A stretch of 36,251 nt of DNA from Candidatus Colimorpha pelethequi (GCA_018064245.1 JAGHVO010000011.1:1-36251), one strand, 5' to 3'. Counted from the first letter of the stretch, positions 24,823 to 33,923 are shown. Translations and numbers: made by a program. The notes: a model not told the origin generated them from the letters alone.

Positions 24823-24891
24823 GGGACGCTTGTTAATGGACAATGGTGGGACGCCGTGGCGTGAATCGTTTGTTTGCGACGCTCCAATTTG

Positions 24892-24899
24892 CAAATTTA
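24892..24899 (-). promoter_or_regulatory. Candidate -7 box for the DAHP synthase gene
   Basis: TAAATTTG followed by CA on the minus strand, 69 bases before the ATG at 24822. No convincing -33 box is seen. Confidence 0.5.
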
Positions 24900-24984
24900 C
24901 GAAAAAAAACAATAATAATGCAGTTTTGTAGTTATTATTAAATAATGAATTATTACTCATCGTTTCGGCAAAACTAAGAATGTC

Positions 24985-25533
24985 ATGAAAATTAAATTCC
25001 TTAAATTGAAAAATTGGTTGTTGCTCACTTTGATGGGGGCATTGGGCGTTGGCGCTTGCCACTCTGCAAAAGATGTCGCGCAGACTCCTGAACCAGAACC
25101 GGAAACCCAGCCTCGCCCACGAAGCGAGATGGCCTTGATGTATGGCGTTCCCACCGTGGATTATGTGGTCAAGGGCAAAGTGCTTAAAGCTGATGGCAAG
25201 CCTGTGAAGGGATTGCAAGTGGTGCTGGTGAACAATAACATCGACCTCACTGCCGATACTATCTACGGAAACGATGAGTATGTGGAGCGTTATCTGCAGA
25301 AATCTTCTGATACGACAGCCGCAGACGGAACTTTTGAGGTGAAGTCTTCCGACATGCCATCGGGCAAACAGCGTATCTTGGTCCGTGACGTTGATGGAAA
25401 ACGTCATGGAAATATCCAGAACGAACTGATTGACGTTGAGTTTGACATGGATAATGTCGGTGGTCAACGTTCGGGTTGGCGATTGGGTACTGCCGAGAAA
25501 GAGATGACAATTACCGTTAAGGAAAAAGAATAA
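24985..25533 (+). CDS. Radical-SAM-associated putative lipoprotein
   Basis: A 182-residue protein with a lipoprotein signal (LLLTLMGALGVGAC, lipid-attached Cys 25), a Pro/Glu-rich linker (about 30-50) and a single beta-sandwich-like domain that starts YGVPTVDYVVKGKVLKADGK. This follows the pattern of the lipoprotein half of the Bacteroidetes rSAM/lipoprotein system (TIGR04134 as I recall it). It ends four bases before the radical SAM gene, so the two are coupled. Its role is unknown; it may be the substrate or the anchor of the modification. Cys residues are few outside the lipobox, so a Cys-based crosslink is unlikely. Confidence 0.82.
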   Translation: MKIKFLKLKNWLLLTLMGALGVGACHSAKDVAQTPEPEPETQPRPRSEMALMYGVPTVDYVVKGKVLKADGKPVKGLQVVLVNNNIDLTADTIYGNDEYVERYLQKSSDTTAADGTFEVKSSDMPSGKQRILVRDVDGKRHGNIQNELIDVEFDMDNVGGQRSGWRLGTAEKEMTITVKEKE

Positions 25534-25537
25534 CGAG

Positions 25538-26611
25538 ATGCGGCATCTTTCGTTGCGCAAACGCGTCGCATTGGAACTTTTCCGTGGTGTCCGTCATAAC
25601 GACGCAAAGATTCATGAACTGCGTACGCTCTTTTGGGAGTGTACGCTTCGTTGTAATATGCACTGTCGCCATTGCGGCAGCGACTGTAAAGTGTCGAGCG
25701 TGACGCCCGACATGCCTGCCGAAGTTTTTTTCAAGGCCATAGATGATATCACGCCGCATGTGGATCCACACAAGACTTTCATCATCTTTACTGGTGGAGA
25801 GGCGTTGCTGCGTAATGATATCGAGTATGTAGGCCTGGAACTCTACCGCCGCGGTTTCCCGTGGGGTATGGTCTCAAACGGCTATCTGTTGGATGCGGAT
25901 CGTCTGGAAAGATTGCAGCAATCTGGAATCCATTCGATATCAATTTCTTTAGACGGATTTGAAGATGACCACAATTGGATTCGCCAGCACGATTATGGGT
26001 TTCAACGTGCTGTGGAAGCAATCCAGTTGCTTGCCAAGGCTGAGGATTTGATATGGGATGTAGTAACATGTGTAAATCCGCGTAATTATGCTTCATTGGA
26101 ACGGTTCATAGACTTTCTTGTGAGCATTGGTGTGAAAAGATGGCGTGTGTTTACGATTTTTCCAATGGGGAGGGCTGCCCAAAATCCTGATTTGCAACTT
26201 ACGCAAGAACAGTTTAGGGGCACGTTGGACTTTATCCGTCGTTGCCGACAAGAGGATGGTCGCATTCATGTAAACTATGCTTGCGAGGGTTTCTTGGGCG
26301 ACTATGAAGGCGAGGTTCGCGACGGGCTATTCCACTGCAGGGCGGGCGTAGAGGTGGCTTCGGTGCTTTGTGATGGTTCTATTTCGGGCTGCACCTCTAT
26401 CCGAAGTAATTTCAACCAAGGCAATATCTATCACGACAACCTTTGGGATGTTTGGCAGACCAAATTCCAGAAATATCGCGACCGCGGCTGGACTCGCAAA
26501 GGTCAGTGCGAATCATGCAAATTGTTCCGCTATTGCGAGGGCAGCGGTATGCATCTTTACGACGAGAACGAGAATCTGTTGTTCTGCCACTACAATAGGT
26601 TGTATCAATAG
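25538..26611 (+). CDS. Radical SAM/SPASM protein of the rSAM/lipoprotein system
   Basis: A 357-residue radical SAM enzyme. The CxxxCxxC motif CNMHCRHC (Cys 39, 43, 46) binds the SAM-cleaving 4Fe-4S cluster. FTGGEALLR is the GGE motif and SISLDGFEDDHNWIR follows typically. The C-terminal SPASM domain (from about Cys 267 to Cys 350) shows seven Cys including CESCKLFRYC and a final FC, for auxiliary clusters. SPASM enzymes usually modify peptides or proteins. The partner lipoprotein lies four bases upstream (TIGR04133-type enzyme, by recall). The C-terminal end overlaps the convergent gene by seven bases. Substrate and reaction are unknown. Confidence 0.88.
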   Translation: MRHLSLRKRVALELFRGVRHNDAKIHELRTLFWECTLRCNMHCRHCGSDCKVSSVTPDMPAEVFFKAIDDITPHVDPHKTFIIFTGGEALLRNDIEYVGLELYRRGFPWGMVSNGYLLDADRLERLQQSGIHSISISLDGFEDDHNWIRQHDYGFQRAVEAIQLLAKAEDLIWDVVTCVNPRNYASLERFIDFLVSIGVKRWRVFTIFPMGRAAQNPDLQLTQEQFRGTLDFIRRCRQEDGRIHVNYACEGFLGDYEGEVRDGLFHCRAGVEVASVLCDGSISGCTSIRSNFNQGNIYHDNLWDVWQTKFQKYRDRGWTRKGQCESCKLFRYCEGSGMHLYDENENLLFCHYNRLYQ

Positions 26612-27207
26612 GACAGCAATCCTGTCGCGAGGAAAAATTCGCGATAGGCGGCAACTTTCTTTTCAAAACTTAGGGGATAGGCTCTCGACGACGAGGGCAA
26701 TCGGTAGAGTCGTAGTTCGTTTTCCCACGGCAGTGGTATGGAGGCGCCTACGGCGGGAATGGATTCCACTTCAAAATATTTGCAGATGGTTTCGGTGGCT
26801 TTTTCGCCTGTGGTGGCGATGGCTCGGCAATGTGGCATCTGCCTTAGCAGGGCTCGAATGTCGGTGGCTTCCACCACTTCAAGGTGTAGGTCGGAGGCGT
26901 TTTCTTTGAGTCGCCTTACGGCGCAGGCTGTGTCGTAAAATCCGATGCCTTTTCCGTTAAGAAAAGCGACGATTTTTTCCTTGTCAAATCGTTTCTCTTC
27001 AGGTAGAATAAAGTGGTTTCGGTCTCCGAAAAAGACTTCTCCTTCAATGCGCCAATGGTCGTTGATGAAATTCGGGTAGAAAAAATCCATGCACCAGCGT
27101 TGTTTGGGTGGAGGGAAACTTCCCAAGAACAACACCTTTCCGTTGGCGGGAAGAAACGGTTGCAACGGATGTTTCTCGATGGGTATGTTGTTCGTGCTTT
27201 TTGCCAT
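26605..27207 (-). CDS. Uracil-DNA glycosylase-superfamily protein
   Basis: A 200-residue protein with the UDG-like fold signature. The N-terminal LFLGSFPPPKQRWCMDFFYPNFINDHW resembles motif 1 of MUG/SMUG-type or hypoxanthine-type glycosylases. IGFYDTACAVRR lies in the second block, and RLYRLPSSSRAYP matches the substrate-loop region (L-P-S-[ST]-S). These enzymes remove damaged or mismatched bases in DNA repair. The exact substrate (uracil, hypoxanthine or other) cannot be set from the sequence. It is convergent with the radical SAM gene and overlaps it by seven bases. It starts with ATG at 27207, 126 bases after PAP2. Confidence 0.8.
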   Translation of the reverse strand: MAKSTNNIPIEKHPLQPFLPANGKVLFLGSFPPPKQRWCMDFFYPNFINDHWRIEGEVFFGDRNHFILPEEKRFDKEKIVAFLNGKGIGFYDTACAVRRLKENASDLHLEVVEATDIRALLRQMPHCRAIATTGEKATETICKYFEVESIPAVGASIPLPWENELRLYRLPSSSRAYPLSFEKKVAAYREFFLATGLLSY

Positions 27208-27333
27208 TGTATATTCGGAAAATAAAATTCTTAACCAGAAAATTCAAATCTACCCCAAAGGGGATGCGAACACTTTATAATCAGATTTAATGAGAGTGAG
27301 CAACAAATCAACGATTCAACAATTTTGCCATCG

Positions 27334-27987
27334 CTAAAATGAGATACAGACGGGAACGATGATGCCTTTTGTTTCGGGAAGTCCAACCTCGCTGCGCTCT
27401 TCTTGCAGCCTTTGCTGAATTTGGAAGGAAATGTAGGCGGCAAGTGCTCCGATGACGGCGCCTGTCAGTACGTCGCTCGGGTAGTGCACGCCAAGGTACA
27501 TTCGTGAAAATCCAATTGATGTCGCCCAGAGAAATGCAGGTGTGATGACATACCACTTGGGATATTGCAAACTCAAAGAAGTGGCTGTGGAAAAAGCGAA
27601 AGATGTGTGTCCCGATGGAAAGGAAAAGGAATGCTCTGTGGTGACTGGTATGAGGTCGTCTTCGTATTTCACATAGGGTCTCGGACGTTTTATGATGGCT
27701 TTCACTCCCATTGTGATTCCTGCTGTGGCGATCAGTGAAATGCCTGTTTGTTTTGCGGCCTGAAGTGTTTGGTCGTTGTGCCCAGCCCATCCGCTAATGG
27801 CCATGCTGGCTGGCAATGCCGGCGCAAGCACGAGCGAGTTTGATACCCACCTCATGGTTTTGTCCATTACGGGAGTGCGGTGCTGTTGGATGTTGCACAA
27901 CACTTGATAGTCAATGCCTTGTCCATGAATGTTTAAGCACAGCAAGGTGCTCATTAAAAACAATGTGATGTGTCGAATGTGTGCCAT
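27334..27987 (-). CDS. PAP2-family membrane phosphatase
   Basis: A 217-residue membrane protein with all three PAP2 motifs: KX6RP (K96 to R103-P104), PSGH (124-127) and SR-X5-H-X3-D (R162, H168, D172). Signal-like N-terminus MAHIRHITLFLMSTLLCLNIHGQ and several helices place the active site outside the cytoplasm. Known members dephosphorylate phosphatidic acid, undecaprenyl pyrophosphate or lipid A; the substrate here is not known. Its start lies two bases after the GH20 stop, so the two are probably translated from one message. Confidence 0.9.
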   Translation of the reverse strand: MAHIRHITLFLMSTLLCLNIHGQGIDYQVLCNIQQHRTPVMDKTMRWVSNSLVLAPALPASMAISGWAGHNDQTLQAAKQTGISLIATAGITMGVKAIIKRPRPYVKYEDDLIPVTTEHSFSFPSGHTSFAFSTATSLSLQYPKWYVITPAFLWATSIGFSRMYLGVHYPSDVLTGAVIGALAAYISFQIQQRLQEERSEVGLPETKGIIVPVCISF

Positions 27988-27989
27988 TG

Positions 27990-30557
27990 TTATTCAATCA
28001 CGATTTCGTCGCAGAAAAGGTAGGAGGGCTGTCCGTGGGCGGGATGCCATTCGGGCAGAACACCTGGGTTTTTCAGCACCACCTTCAAGTGTTGGGTGTT
28101 GAGATTTAGGTCGCGTATGGCGTTGTCGTTGACACGGTTGCCACCAATGCGGAAGTCGGGTTCGAAGGATGCCGTCTTGACCAAGTTCCAGTTCTTTCCG
28201 TCGTTTGAGATATAAACCTCGGTGGTCTTGGGGGACAGAATCCAGTCGAAGGTGTTCTGCAAGAATCGCATGTTGATGTTGCCAATCTTGGTCTTCTTGC
28301 CAAAATCGTACACGGCCACAATGTCTTCTCCCCAATAGCCTTGCCAATGACCGTCGGCATAGTTGCTTTCGTCTCCTAATTCGCCGTCGGCCAGTGCGTT
28401 GTCGCCACCGCCCGAGTATGTCTCTTGATAGGTGCTATATTGCGTGCCGAGGCTGGTTAGATGACCCATGCCCTTGTGCAGCAACAGGTATTTCGATCCC
28501 ACGAAACTGTCGTCCCATTCGTTGTAGGTAATGGTCTTTACTTCGGCGCTGCGTTCGAGGCGGAATGGGGTAGAGTATAGGTTGCTGCCTTTTGAAGGCT
28601 TGCGACCGTCGAGAGTATAGTAGATTGGAATACCTTTCCCGATGGTCTTCATTGTTACGATGGGTGTGCCGTCGCTGTCGCTTGAAGTGCTGACAAACAC
28701 ATGGTTGAATGCTTCAAGTACCTCGTTGCCCAATTGGTCGTAGCGTTCGCAGATAATGTCGCGACTATAGGCGTCGGCTTCTTCGTCCCATAGACGCAGA
28801 TATTCCTTTTTGAGTTCGTGTATCTGCTTGAAATATTTATCGCTGAAGGCGCGCGCCTGTTCGATGTCGGCATCGCTGCCGCTCTCAAGGGCTTGGTGCA
28901 GAAGGACTCTCAGTCGGCTCTTGGCTGAAACTGCCAAAATGCGGTGTGCCGAGTAGGCGAAATGTCGAAGGTCTTTTTGTCCGAGTTCTTTTTCGAGGTT
29001 GCCTACAATCTGGTCCACCTTGTCGCAACGCTCAAGCATCTTGTCGCCTACATTGCTGGGATAGAAGTTGAGTAACGGTTGCATGAGTGCGCCTGTGTTG
29101 AACCAGTCGCCCACCCATTCGTTGCTGGCGAGGTCGCCTACTTTATAGATTTTTTCGGTAATTCCTGCAGGAAAGAGTCGGTCGTAGTTTTCGTTGAAGA
29201 TACGTTCTCTTTCGGCCAGTTCCTTGGCGGCCATATCGGGGTCGGTGTTCTCTATCGGGTGCCAAGCCATCTCTGCCGACCATGCCATTGCGTGCCAACA
29301 GTCGCCAAAGAGGCTTTCTCCACTGTCGTCCCATGCGGTGTTGATCATGCCTCGTGCGCCAGCTTGATAGCCGTCGCGGACAAGGTTGGCGATATTCTTC
29401 ATATAGTTGCGCACTTGTGGTATGCTGCTCCAGTGGCTCACGCCGGGGGCTACCCAGAACTGGGTGCCTTGCTCGTCATGCAGTTTCTTGAAGGGTTCAA
29501 TCATACTGCTGTAGCTGTCTTGCGCCACGTAGCTCCACACGATGTATTGCATCTCCTTGGGCAGTTTCTTGAGCATCGTTGGGTCTTTGCCCACGATATC
29601 CCCCCACATCAATACGTCTTTGCCATAGGGCTTTAGAAGTTCGTACACTCGATTTATGTGGTTGCAATAGGCGTCAGCGGCACCATGTTTGTCCACGTAG
29701 TCGCGGGCCCTTCCGGCGCCAAGGCTCTCGGTCTCGTCGCAGTTGATGTTGATGAATGGACTGTCTTTATACATTGCCATTGTGTTGGCAATCTGGTCTT
29801 TTAGGAACTCGTAGGTCTTTTCGGAGGCGGGGTTGACATTGGTTTTGGTGTCCATCATTTCCCGATAGAAGGGAATTCGCAGTGTCTTTTCAAAATGGGC
29901 GAAGCATTGCAGATTGGCCATCATGGGACTTTCGTTGACTGCATATACAAGGTCGTTTTGTGGGACAATGTCGGGATATTTTGGGTTGTAGAGCGAATGC
30001 TCGGTATAGTAGCTGCCAAAATTCATCTTGAAGTTGGTCAGGATGTCTCTTTGCCAATAGGCGCATCTGTGCGTTGCAATAGGTCCACGGCTCACATCGT
30101 CGAGCCATCCACGCCACTCCAGTGCGGGCCAGTCGGTGATGTCCATGCTGGGAATGTCGTGGCTCCAAAGCGTGTCCAATTGGTCAAGGGTTTTGCGGGC
30201 GTATTGGTAGCCGGCTTCATCAACATAGTAGAGATGAACCTCGTTGTTGTGGACTACCAGTCGGTAAGCCTGACTTTGGTTCTTGGCGCCATCAATCGCT
30301 TCAACTTGATGGATTGCTATGATAAGCGTTTCAGGATGTTTCTTTTTGCACTTTTGGATTTTCTTTTCTAAGACAGAATGTTCTTTGTCCGAAAGGCAAA
30401 ACGATTCAGACTTATTGGTGATTTTAATGCCCGGACCATCAAGTTTTACCACCTTTTGTGGGGTGGGAATTATTCGGGTATTGAATGGTTGCTGTGCGAA
30501 ACAGTTTCCGCCGCAGATAAGAATTGCCAACAAAAGTCCTAACAATTTGGATTTCAT
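27990..30557 (-). CDS. GH20 beta-N-acetylhexosaminidase
   Basis: An 855-residue exported glycosidase that removes terminal beta-linked GlcNAc or GalNAc from glycans. The ATG at 30557 starts a Sec signal peptide (MKSKLLGLLLAILICGGNCFAQ); an upstream start is less likely because it adds 13 residues in front of this signal. A GH20b-type N-domain (about 25-145) is followed by the TIM-barrel (about 150-480) with the catalytic Asp-Glu pair D274-E275 in NINCDETES. A chitobiase C-terminal domain (PIYYTLDGRKPS) and a C-terminal F5/8 type C-like beta-sandwich (TTEVYISNDGKNWNLVK) follow. It is 17 bases after the SGNH gene. Confidence 0.92.
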   Translation of the reverse strand: MKSKLLGLLLAILICGGNCFAQQPFNTRIIPTPQKVVKLDGPGIKITNKSESFCLSDKEHSVLEKKIQKCKKKHPETLIIAIHQVEAIDGAKNQSQAYRLVVHNNEVHLYYVDEAGYQYARKTLDQLDTLWSHDIPSMDITDWPALEWRGWLDDVSRGPIATHRCAYWQRDILTNFKMNFGSYYTEHSLYNPKYPDIVPQNDLVYAVNESPMMANLQCFAHFEKTLRIPFYREMMDTKTNVNPASEKTYEFLKDQIANTMAMYKDSPFININCDETESLGAGRARDYVDKHGAADAYCNHINRVYELLKPYGKDVLMWGDIVGKDPTMLKKLPKEMQYIVWSYVAQDSYSSMIEPFKKLHDEQGTQFWVAPGVSHWSSIPQVRNYMKNIANLVRDGYQAGARGMINTAWDDSGESLFGDCWHAMAWSAEMAWHPIENTDPDMAAKELAERERIFNENYDRLFPAGITEKIYKVGDLASNEWVGDWFNTGALMQPLLNFYPSNVGDKMLERCDKVDQIVGNLEKELGQKDLRHFAYSAHRILAVSAKSRLRVLLHQALESGSDADIEQARAFSDKYFKQIHELKKEYLRLWDEEADAYSRDIICERYDQLGNEVLEAFNHVFVSTSSDSDGTPIVTMKTIGKGIPIYYTLDGRKPSKGSNLYSTPFRLERSAEVKTITYNEWDDSFVGSKYLLLHKGMGHLTSLGTQYSTYQETYSGGGDNALADGELGDESNYADGHWQGYWGEDIVAVYDFGKKTKIGNINMRFLQNTFDWILSPKTTEVYISNDGKNWNLVKTASFEPDFRIGGNRVNDNAIRDLNLNTQHLKVVLKNPGVLPEWHPAHGQPSYLFCDEIVIE

Positions 30558-30574
30558 GTTCAAAAAGGTTTGTG

Positions 30575-31576
30575 TTATTGCTTTACGACCTTGCATTTGG
30601 TTGTTCCTGAGGGTTGTGAGATGCTAACGACATAGATGCCGCTTGGAAGTGCACTCATATCGTCTTGGCCTTGCATCACTTTGCGCCCTTGCATGTCAAA
30701 TATGGTGATGTCGCATTTCTCGCATCCCGAAATGACGATTTTTCCTGTCGTGGGATTGGGATAGATGTTAATTGAAGGAGTCGCTTCTTGAGAAATACTA
30801 ACGGATGTTTGTCGTTGCCAAAAACCGAGACTGTCATAAACCACCTCTTCCACAGTGCTGCGGATGATTTGTGCGGTCGTCTCGTCAAGGTCTGCCGTAT
30901 AGCGTATTTCAGAAGGGTTTCGGTGAAATATCATAGTGTAGAAAGCGCAGGCTGCCGCATAGGATCCAGCCATTGAAGGGTGACTTCCGTCATCGGCGTA
31001 AAGCTCTATTTCACGATGGTTTTTGCGTATGTTGCGCCAAACGCGTCCTACAGGACATACCGAGGCGTTGTTGTCTCTCCCCATTTGCATATATCTTTCG
31101 TAAAGCAGACTGTCCATGCCTTCGTAGGTGCCTAATGGCGGATATTCTTGCGCATTGCTTTGGTCCCCGTTTTTGCGTCCCCAGGTCATATAGAACATGG
31201 GCTCGACATTTGGATTGGCGGCGTAGGCTGCTTCGACGAGACGTGTGGCGTAGGGAAAACACTCTCGCTCCACTTGCCATTCGGGGAAAGAGGGAAGTTG
31301 GCTTTGCTCTTGTAAAACCACTACATCCCAAGTTCCTTGCTGGATAAGTGTCATGGAACGATTGGTGCAGTGCTGCGCAAACGTGCATCCTCCGGGTGTG
31401 TTGCTTTCGTAGGTGAGTTCGTCGCCCATGCTCTGCGCCACCATTTGAGTCAGACGAGGCAGGTCGTTTACGGAAGTGTAGCTGTTCCCAATAAAAAGCA
31501 CGTTTTTGCGTTCGCTTTGCGCAAAACAGCTGGCTGTTGCCAAAAATAGGCAAATTGCTATGAAAAATCGTTTCAT
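30575..31576 (-). CDS. Secreted SGNH/DUF4886-type hydrolase with T9SS sorting domain
   Basis: A 333-residue protein. Signal peptide at 1-19, then the SGNH block I FIGNSYTS with likely nucleophile S32. The last block DGSHPS carries D196 and H199. This matches the DUF4886 part of the SGNH hydrolases, probably an esterase or deacetylase of glycans. The last 70 residues (INIYPNPTTGKIVI, IFDMQGRKV, GIYVVSI) form a type A C-terminal sorting domain of the type IX secretion system. The protein should therefore be exported across the outer membrane and held at the surface. It lies between metK (28 bases) and GH20 (17 bases). Confidence 0.88.
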   Translation of the reverse strand: MKRFFIAICLFLATASCFAQSERKNVLFIGNSYTSVNDLPRLTQMVAQSMGDELTYESNTPGGCTFAQHCTNRSMTLIQQGTWDVVVLQEQSQLPSFPEWQVERECFPYATRLVEAAYAANPNVEPMFYMTWGRKNGDQSNAQEYPPLGTYEGMDSLLYERYMQMGRDNNASVCPVGRVWRNIRKNHREIELYADDGSHPSMAGSYAAACAFYTMIFHRNPSEIRYTADLDETTAQIIRSTVEEVVYDSLGFWQRQTSVSISQEATPSINIYPNPTTGKIVISGCEKCDITIFDMQGRKVMQGQDDMSALPSGIYVVSISQPSGTTKCKVVKQ

Positions 31577-31604
31577 GGTTGTATACTATTGCAAATGATC
31601 GTAA

Positions 31605-32861
31605 TTATAACTTGAATGATTTGCGGATTTTCTCTACGTAATCCAGCTTTTCCCATCCAAAGAAATCAACGGTCTTGGTGAAGGGGCGTCCTTTGGCGTC
31701 GTAGAGGGTCACTTCTTGGGTGTAGGGGTCTCTTCCCATGTGTCCATAGGCTGCGGTGGGCGCAAAGATGGGATTTTTCAGTCCGAAACGCTCCACGATG
31801 GCGTAGGGTCTCATGTCGAAGATTTTCTTTACCTTTTGTGCAATCTCGCCGTCGCTCATTTTCACATGTGCTGTGCCATAGGTATTTACGTAGAGTCCCA
31901 CAGGCTCTGCCACGCCGATGGCGTAGGCTATCTGTACGAGCGCTTCGTCGCAAACTCCCGCTGCCACAAGGTTCTTTGCAATGTGGCGGGTTGCGTAGGC
32001 TGCCGAACGGTCCACTTTCGAGGAGTCTTTCCCTGAGAAAGCGCCGCCGCCGTGAGCTCCACGGCCACCGTAAGTGTCAACAATGATTTTTCTGCCCGTC
32101 AGGCCTGTGTCGCCGTGAGGACCGCCAATCACGAATTTTCCTGTGGGGTTCACATGCAGTTTGTAGTCTTTCTGGGCAAAAAGTTTCTGGTTCTCCTTTG
32201 GAAGACGTTTCAGCACGCGCGGAATCAGTATTTCTTCGACATCCTTGCGAATTTTCTTCAACATGTTTTCTTCGGTGTCGAATTCGTCGTGCTGAGTTGA
32301 AAGTACGATGGCTTCGATGCGCTGCGGCTTGTTGTCGTCGCTGTATTCAACGGTAATCTGACTCTTTGCGTCGGGACGCAGATATTTCATCAACTTGCCT
32401 TCTTTGCGAATTTTCGAAAGTTCAATCAAGAATATGTGCGCAAGCGTGATGGGAAGTGGCATGTATTCTTTGGTTTCTTTGCAGGCGTATCCGAACATCA
32501 TGCCTTGGTCGCCGGCACCTTGGTCTTGCTTCTTGGCGCGTTCCACGCCTTGGTTGATGTCGTTCGATTGCTCGTGGATGGTCGACATCACACCGCACGA
32601 CTCGGCTTCGAATTTGTATTCGCCTTTGGTGTAGCCGATTTTTTTGATGACGTCACGCACAGTTGTTTGTACGTCAACATAGCCAGTGGTCTTTACTTCG
32701 CCGCCAACAATGGCAAGGCCCGTGGTGACAAATGTCTCGCAAGCCACTTTCGATTCGGGGTCGCGTTTGAGAAACTCGTCTAATAACGCGTCGCTGATTT
32801 GATCTGCGACTTTGTCGGGATGTCCTTCCGACACGGATTCTGATGTAAAATAGTAACTCAT
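31605..32861 (-). CDS. metK: S-adenosylmethionine synthase
   Basis: Makes S-adenosylmethionine from methionine and ATP in the cytoplasm. The 418 residues are typical for Bacteroidetes. Signatures: [20 protein letters not shown] (ATP and metal binding), [12 protein letters not shown] and [19 protein letters not shown], with the usual domain order of three similar alpha/beta domains. The ATG at 32861 gives the normal MSYYFTSES start. It is preceded by a leader of about 160 bases with a hairpin. It lies 28 bases before the SGNH gene and may drive that run. It also supplies SAM to the radical SAM enzyme encoded nearby, as to any other. Confidence 0.97.
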   Translation of the reverse strand: MSYYFTSESVSEGHPDKVADQISDALLDEFLKRDPESKVACETFVTTGLAIVGGEVKTTGYVDVQTTVRDVIKKIGYTKGEYKFEAESCGVMSTIHEQSNDINQGVERAKKQDQGAGDQGMMFGYACKETKEYMPLPITLAHIFLIELSKIRKEGKLMKYLRPDAKSQITVEYSDDNKPQRIEAIVLSTQHDEFDTEENMLKKIRKDVEEILIPRVLKRLPKENQKLFAQKDYKLHVNPTGKFVIGGPHGDTGLTGRKIIVDTYGGRGAHGGGAFSGKDSSKVDRSAAYATRHIAKNLVAAGVCDEALVQIAYAIGVAEPVGLYVNTYGTAHVKMSDGEIAQKVKKIFDMRPYAIVERFGLKNPIFAPTAAYGHMGRDPYTQEVTLYDAKGRPFTKTVDFFGWEKLDYVEKIRKSFKL

Positions 32862-32880
32862 AGTAATAATACTTTTAATT

Positions 32881-32930
32881 GTTAAACATGCTCACAACAC
32901 CTTGCTTTGCCAAAGTGTTAGTGAATTAAC
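32881..32930 (-). promoter_or_regulatory. Structured leader upstream of metK
   Basis: On the minus strand AACACTTTG and CAAGGTGTT (plus positions 32919-32911 and 32904-32896, one G-T pair) form a 9-bp stem around a six-base loop, extended by TCAC/GTGA and closed by GTTAA/TTAAC. It starts 20 bases before the metK start codon. It does not clearly match SAM-I, SAM-II or SAM/SAH riboswitch consensus by eye, and there is no T-tract. A role in metK control is inference. Confidence 0.4.
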
Positions 32931-33026
32931 AATGAAAAGATTTGAAAAAGATTGTAGCAGAGAAACGATGTTTTAGCATTTTTTCTTGTGGTTGCAATCA
33001 TTACAAATCTGTCCACATATATTTTG

Positions 33027-33034
33027 CAAAGATA
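33027..33034 (-). promoter_or_regulatory. Candidate -7 box for metK
   Basis: TATCTTTG followed by CA on the minus strand implies transcription starting near 33020 and a leader of about 160 bases. The gene-free stretch 32862-33443 contains this promoter, the leader structure and the divergent promoter at 33097-33127; otherwise nothing recognisable. Confidence 0.6.
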
Positions 33035-33096
33035 CGCATATTTTTAATTTCCATATAATAAAATCCATCATTTATCATGTTTTTTTTGAAAATGTT

Positions 33097-33127
33097 ATTG
33101 TGGATATTAAAAAAAAACGTAATTTTG
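33097..33127 (+). promoter_or_regulatory. Promoter for the lipoprotein gene at 33444
   Basis: ATTG (33097-33100), 19 bases, TAATTTTG (33120-33127). This gives a leader of about 310 bases, unusually long. A 73-codon open frame in that leader (33188-33409) lacks protein-like features. Confidence 0.55.
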
Positions 33128-33443
33128 CAACCAGTTCCAAAGAGTTTCGGAACGTAAGAAAGCGCATTATAGCCTTATTCCTTAGTAGTGAAACTTCGAC
33201 AACTTCACAAAAATAATGTTGGAATAAAGTATGATGAATGCTCACTTTGTATGTATTCATATTTCAATTATGATACATCAGAGTGGAGTAATTCACTTAC
33301 CTTATTTAACATTATGGGAGTCGAAGCCCAACTACTAAAAGTGAGGTCAAAATGGATGGCTCCACTTTCTTTTTATATGTTTTTAACCCCGAGCCAAGTT
33401 GGAAAGTAACAGTTGCGCCCGACACGAATAAGGGATTATTAAG

Positions 33444-33905
33444 ATGAAAAAAATAAGACTATTGCTGCTCACACTGCTTGGCTGCTTTCTTATGACGTCG
33501 TGCTATGTCACGAATAGAGTGCCTCTGCAAGACGACTATAACCAAGCTTATAAAGGGCAAAGCTCCAATGAAATCATAACGCAATTCGGTGCGCCCGACA
33601 GGCAGACCGATGATGGGGCAGGTGGCAGAATATTAATCTATGAAAAAACAGAATTCACAAGCGTTGCCACTGCAGAAAACGTTAATTATTCTACGGGGAC
33701 ATATACACCAGGTAGTAGAACGACTGCAAATACCACCTACCTACAGTTTTATATCAACCAAGATAATATTTGCTATAGCGTCAAAACAAATCTGATTAAA
33801 ACAGAAAGATATTTAGACAAAAAAGCAACAAGAACATCGGGAATTATAGGAGCCCTAGCGATTATAATTACAAGTGTGCTGTGGGCTTTTGCTTCGGAAA
33901 TGTAG
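33444..33905 (+). CDS. Small lipoprotein with SmpA/OmlA-like region
   Basis: A 153-residue lipoprotein (signal ending LMTSC, Cys 20). Residues about 35-66 (YKGQSSNEIITQFGAPDRQTDD) follow the pattern of the SmpA/OmlA (BamE-like) fold, where a helix leads into a FGxPD turn. Beta strands follow, then a C-terminal hydrophobic helix at about 131-150 (IIGALAIIITSVLWAFA). The latter is unusual for a lipoprotein and would place part of the chain in a membrane. It lies in AT-rich DNA with a protease gene 142 bases downstream. Function unknown. Confidence 0.72.
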   Translation: MKKIRLLLLTLLGCFLMTSCYVTNRVPLQDDYNQAYKGQSSNEIITQFGAPDRQTDDGAGGRILIYEKTEFTSVATAENVNYSTGTYTPGSRTTANTTYLQFYINQDNICYSVKTNLIKTERYLDKKATRTSGIIGALAIIITSVLWAFASEM

Positions 33906-33923
33906 TCATGAGTATATGTTAAT

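Noticed and set aside
24823..25560. Longer start of the DAHP synthase frame
   Set aside because: It is antisense to the lipoprotein gene and has no homology; the ATG at 24822 matches the enzyme's natural start.
33188..33409. 73-codon open frame in the long lipoprotein leader
   Set aside because: No family pattern; likely chance, though a leader peptide cannot be excluded.
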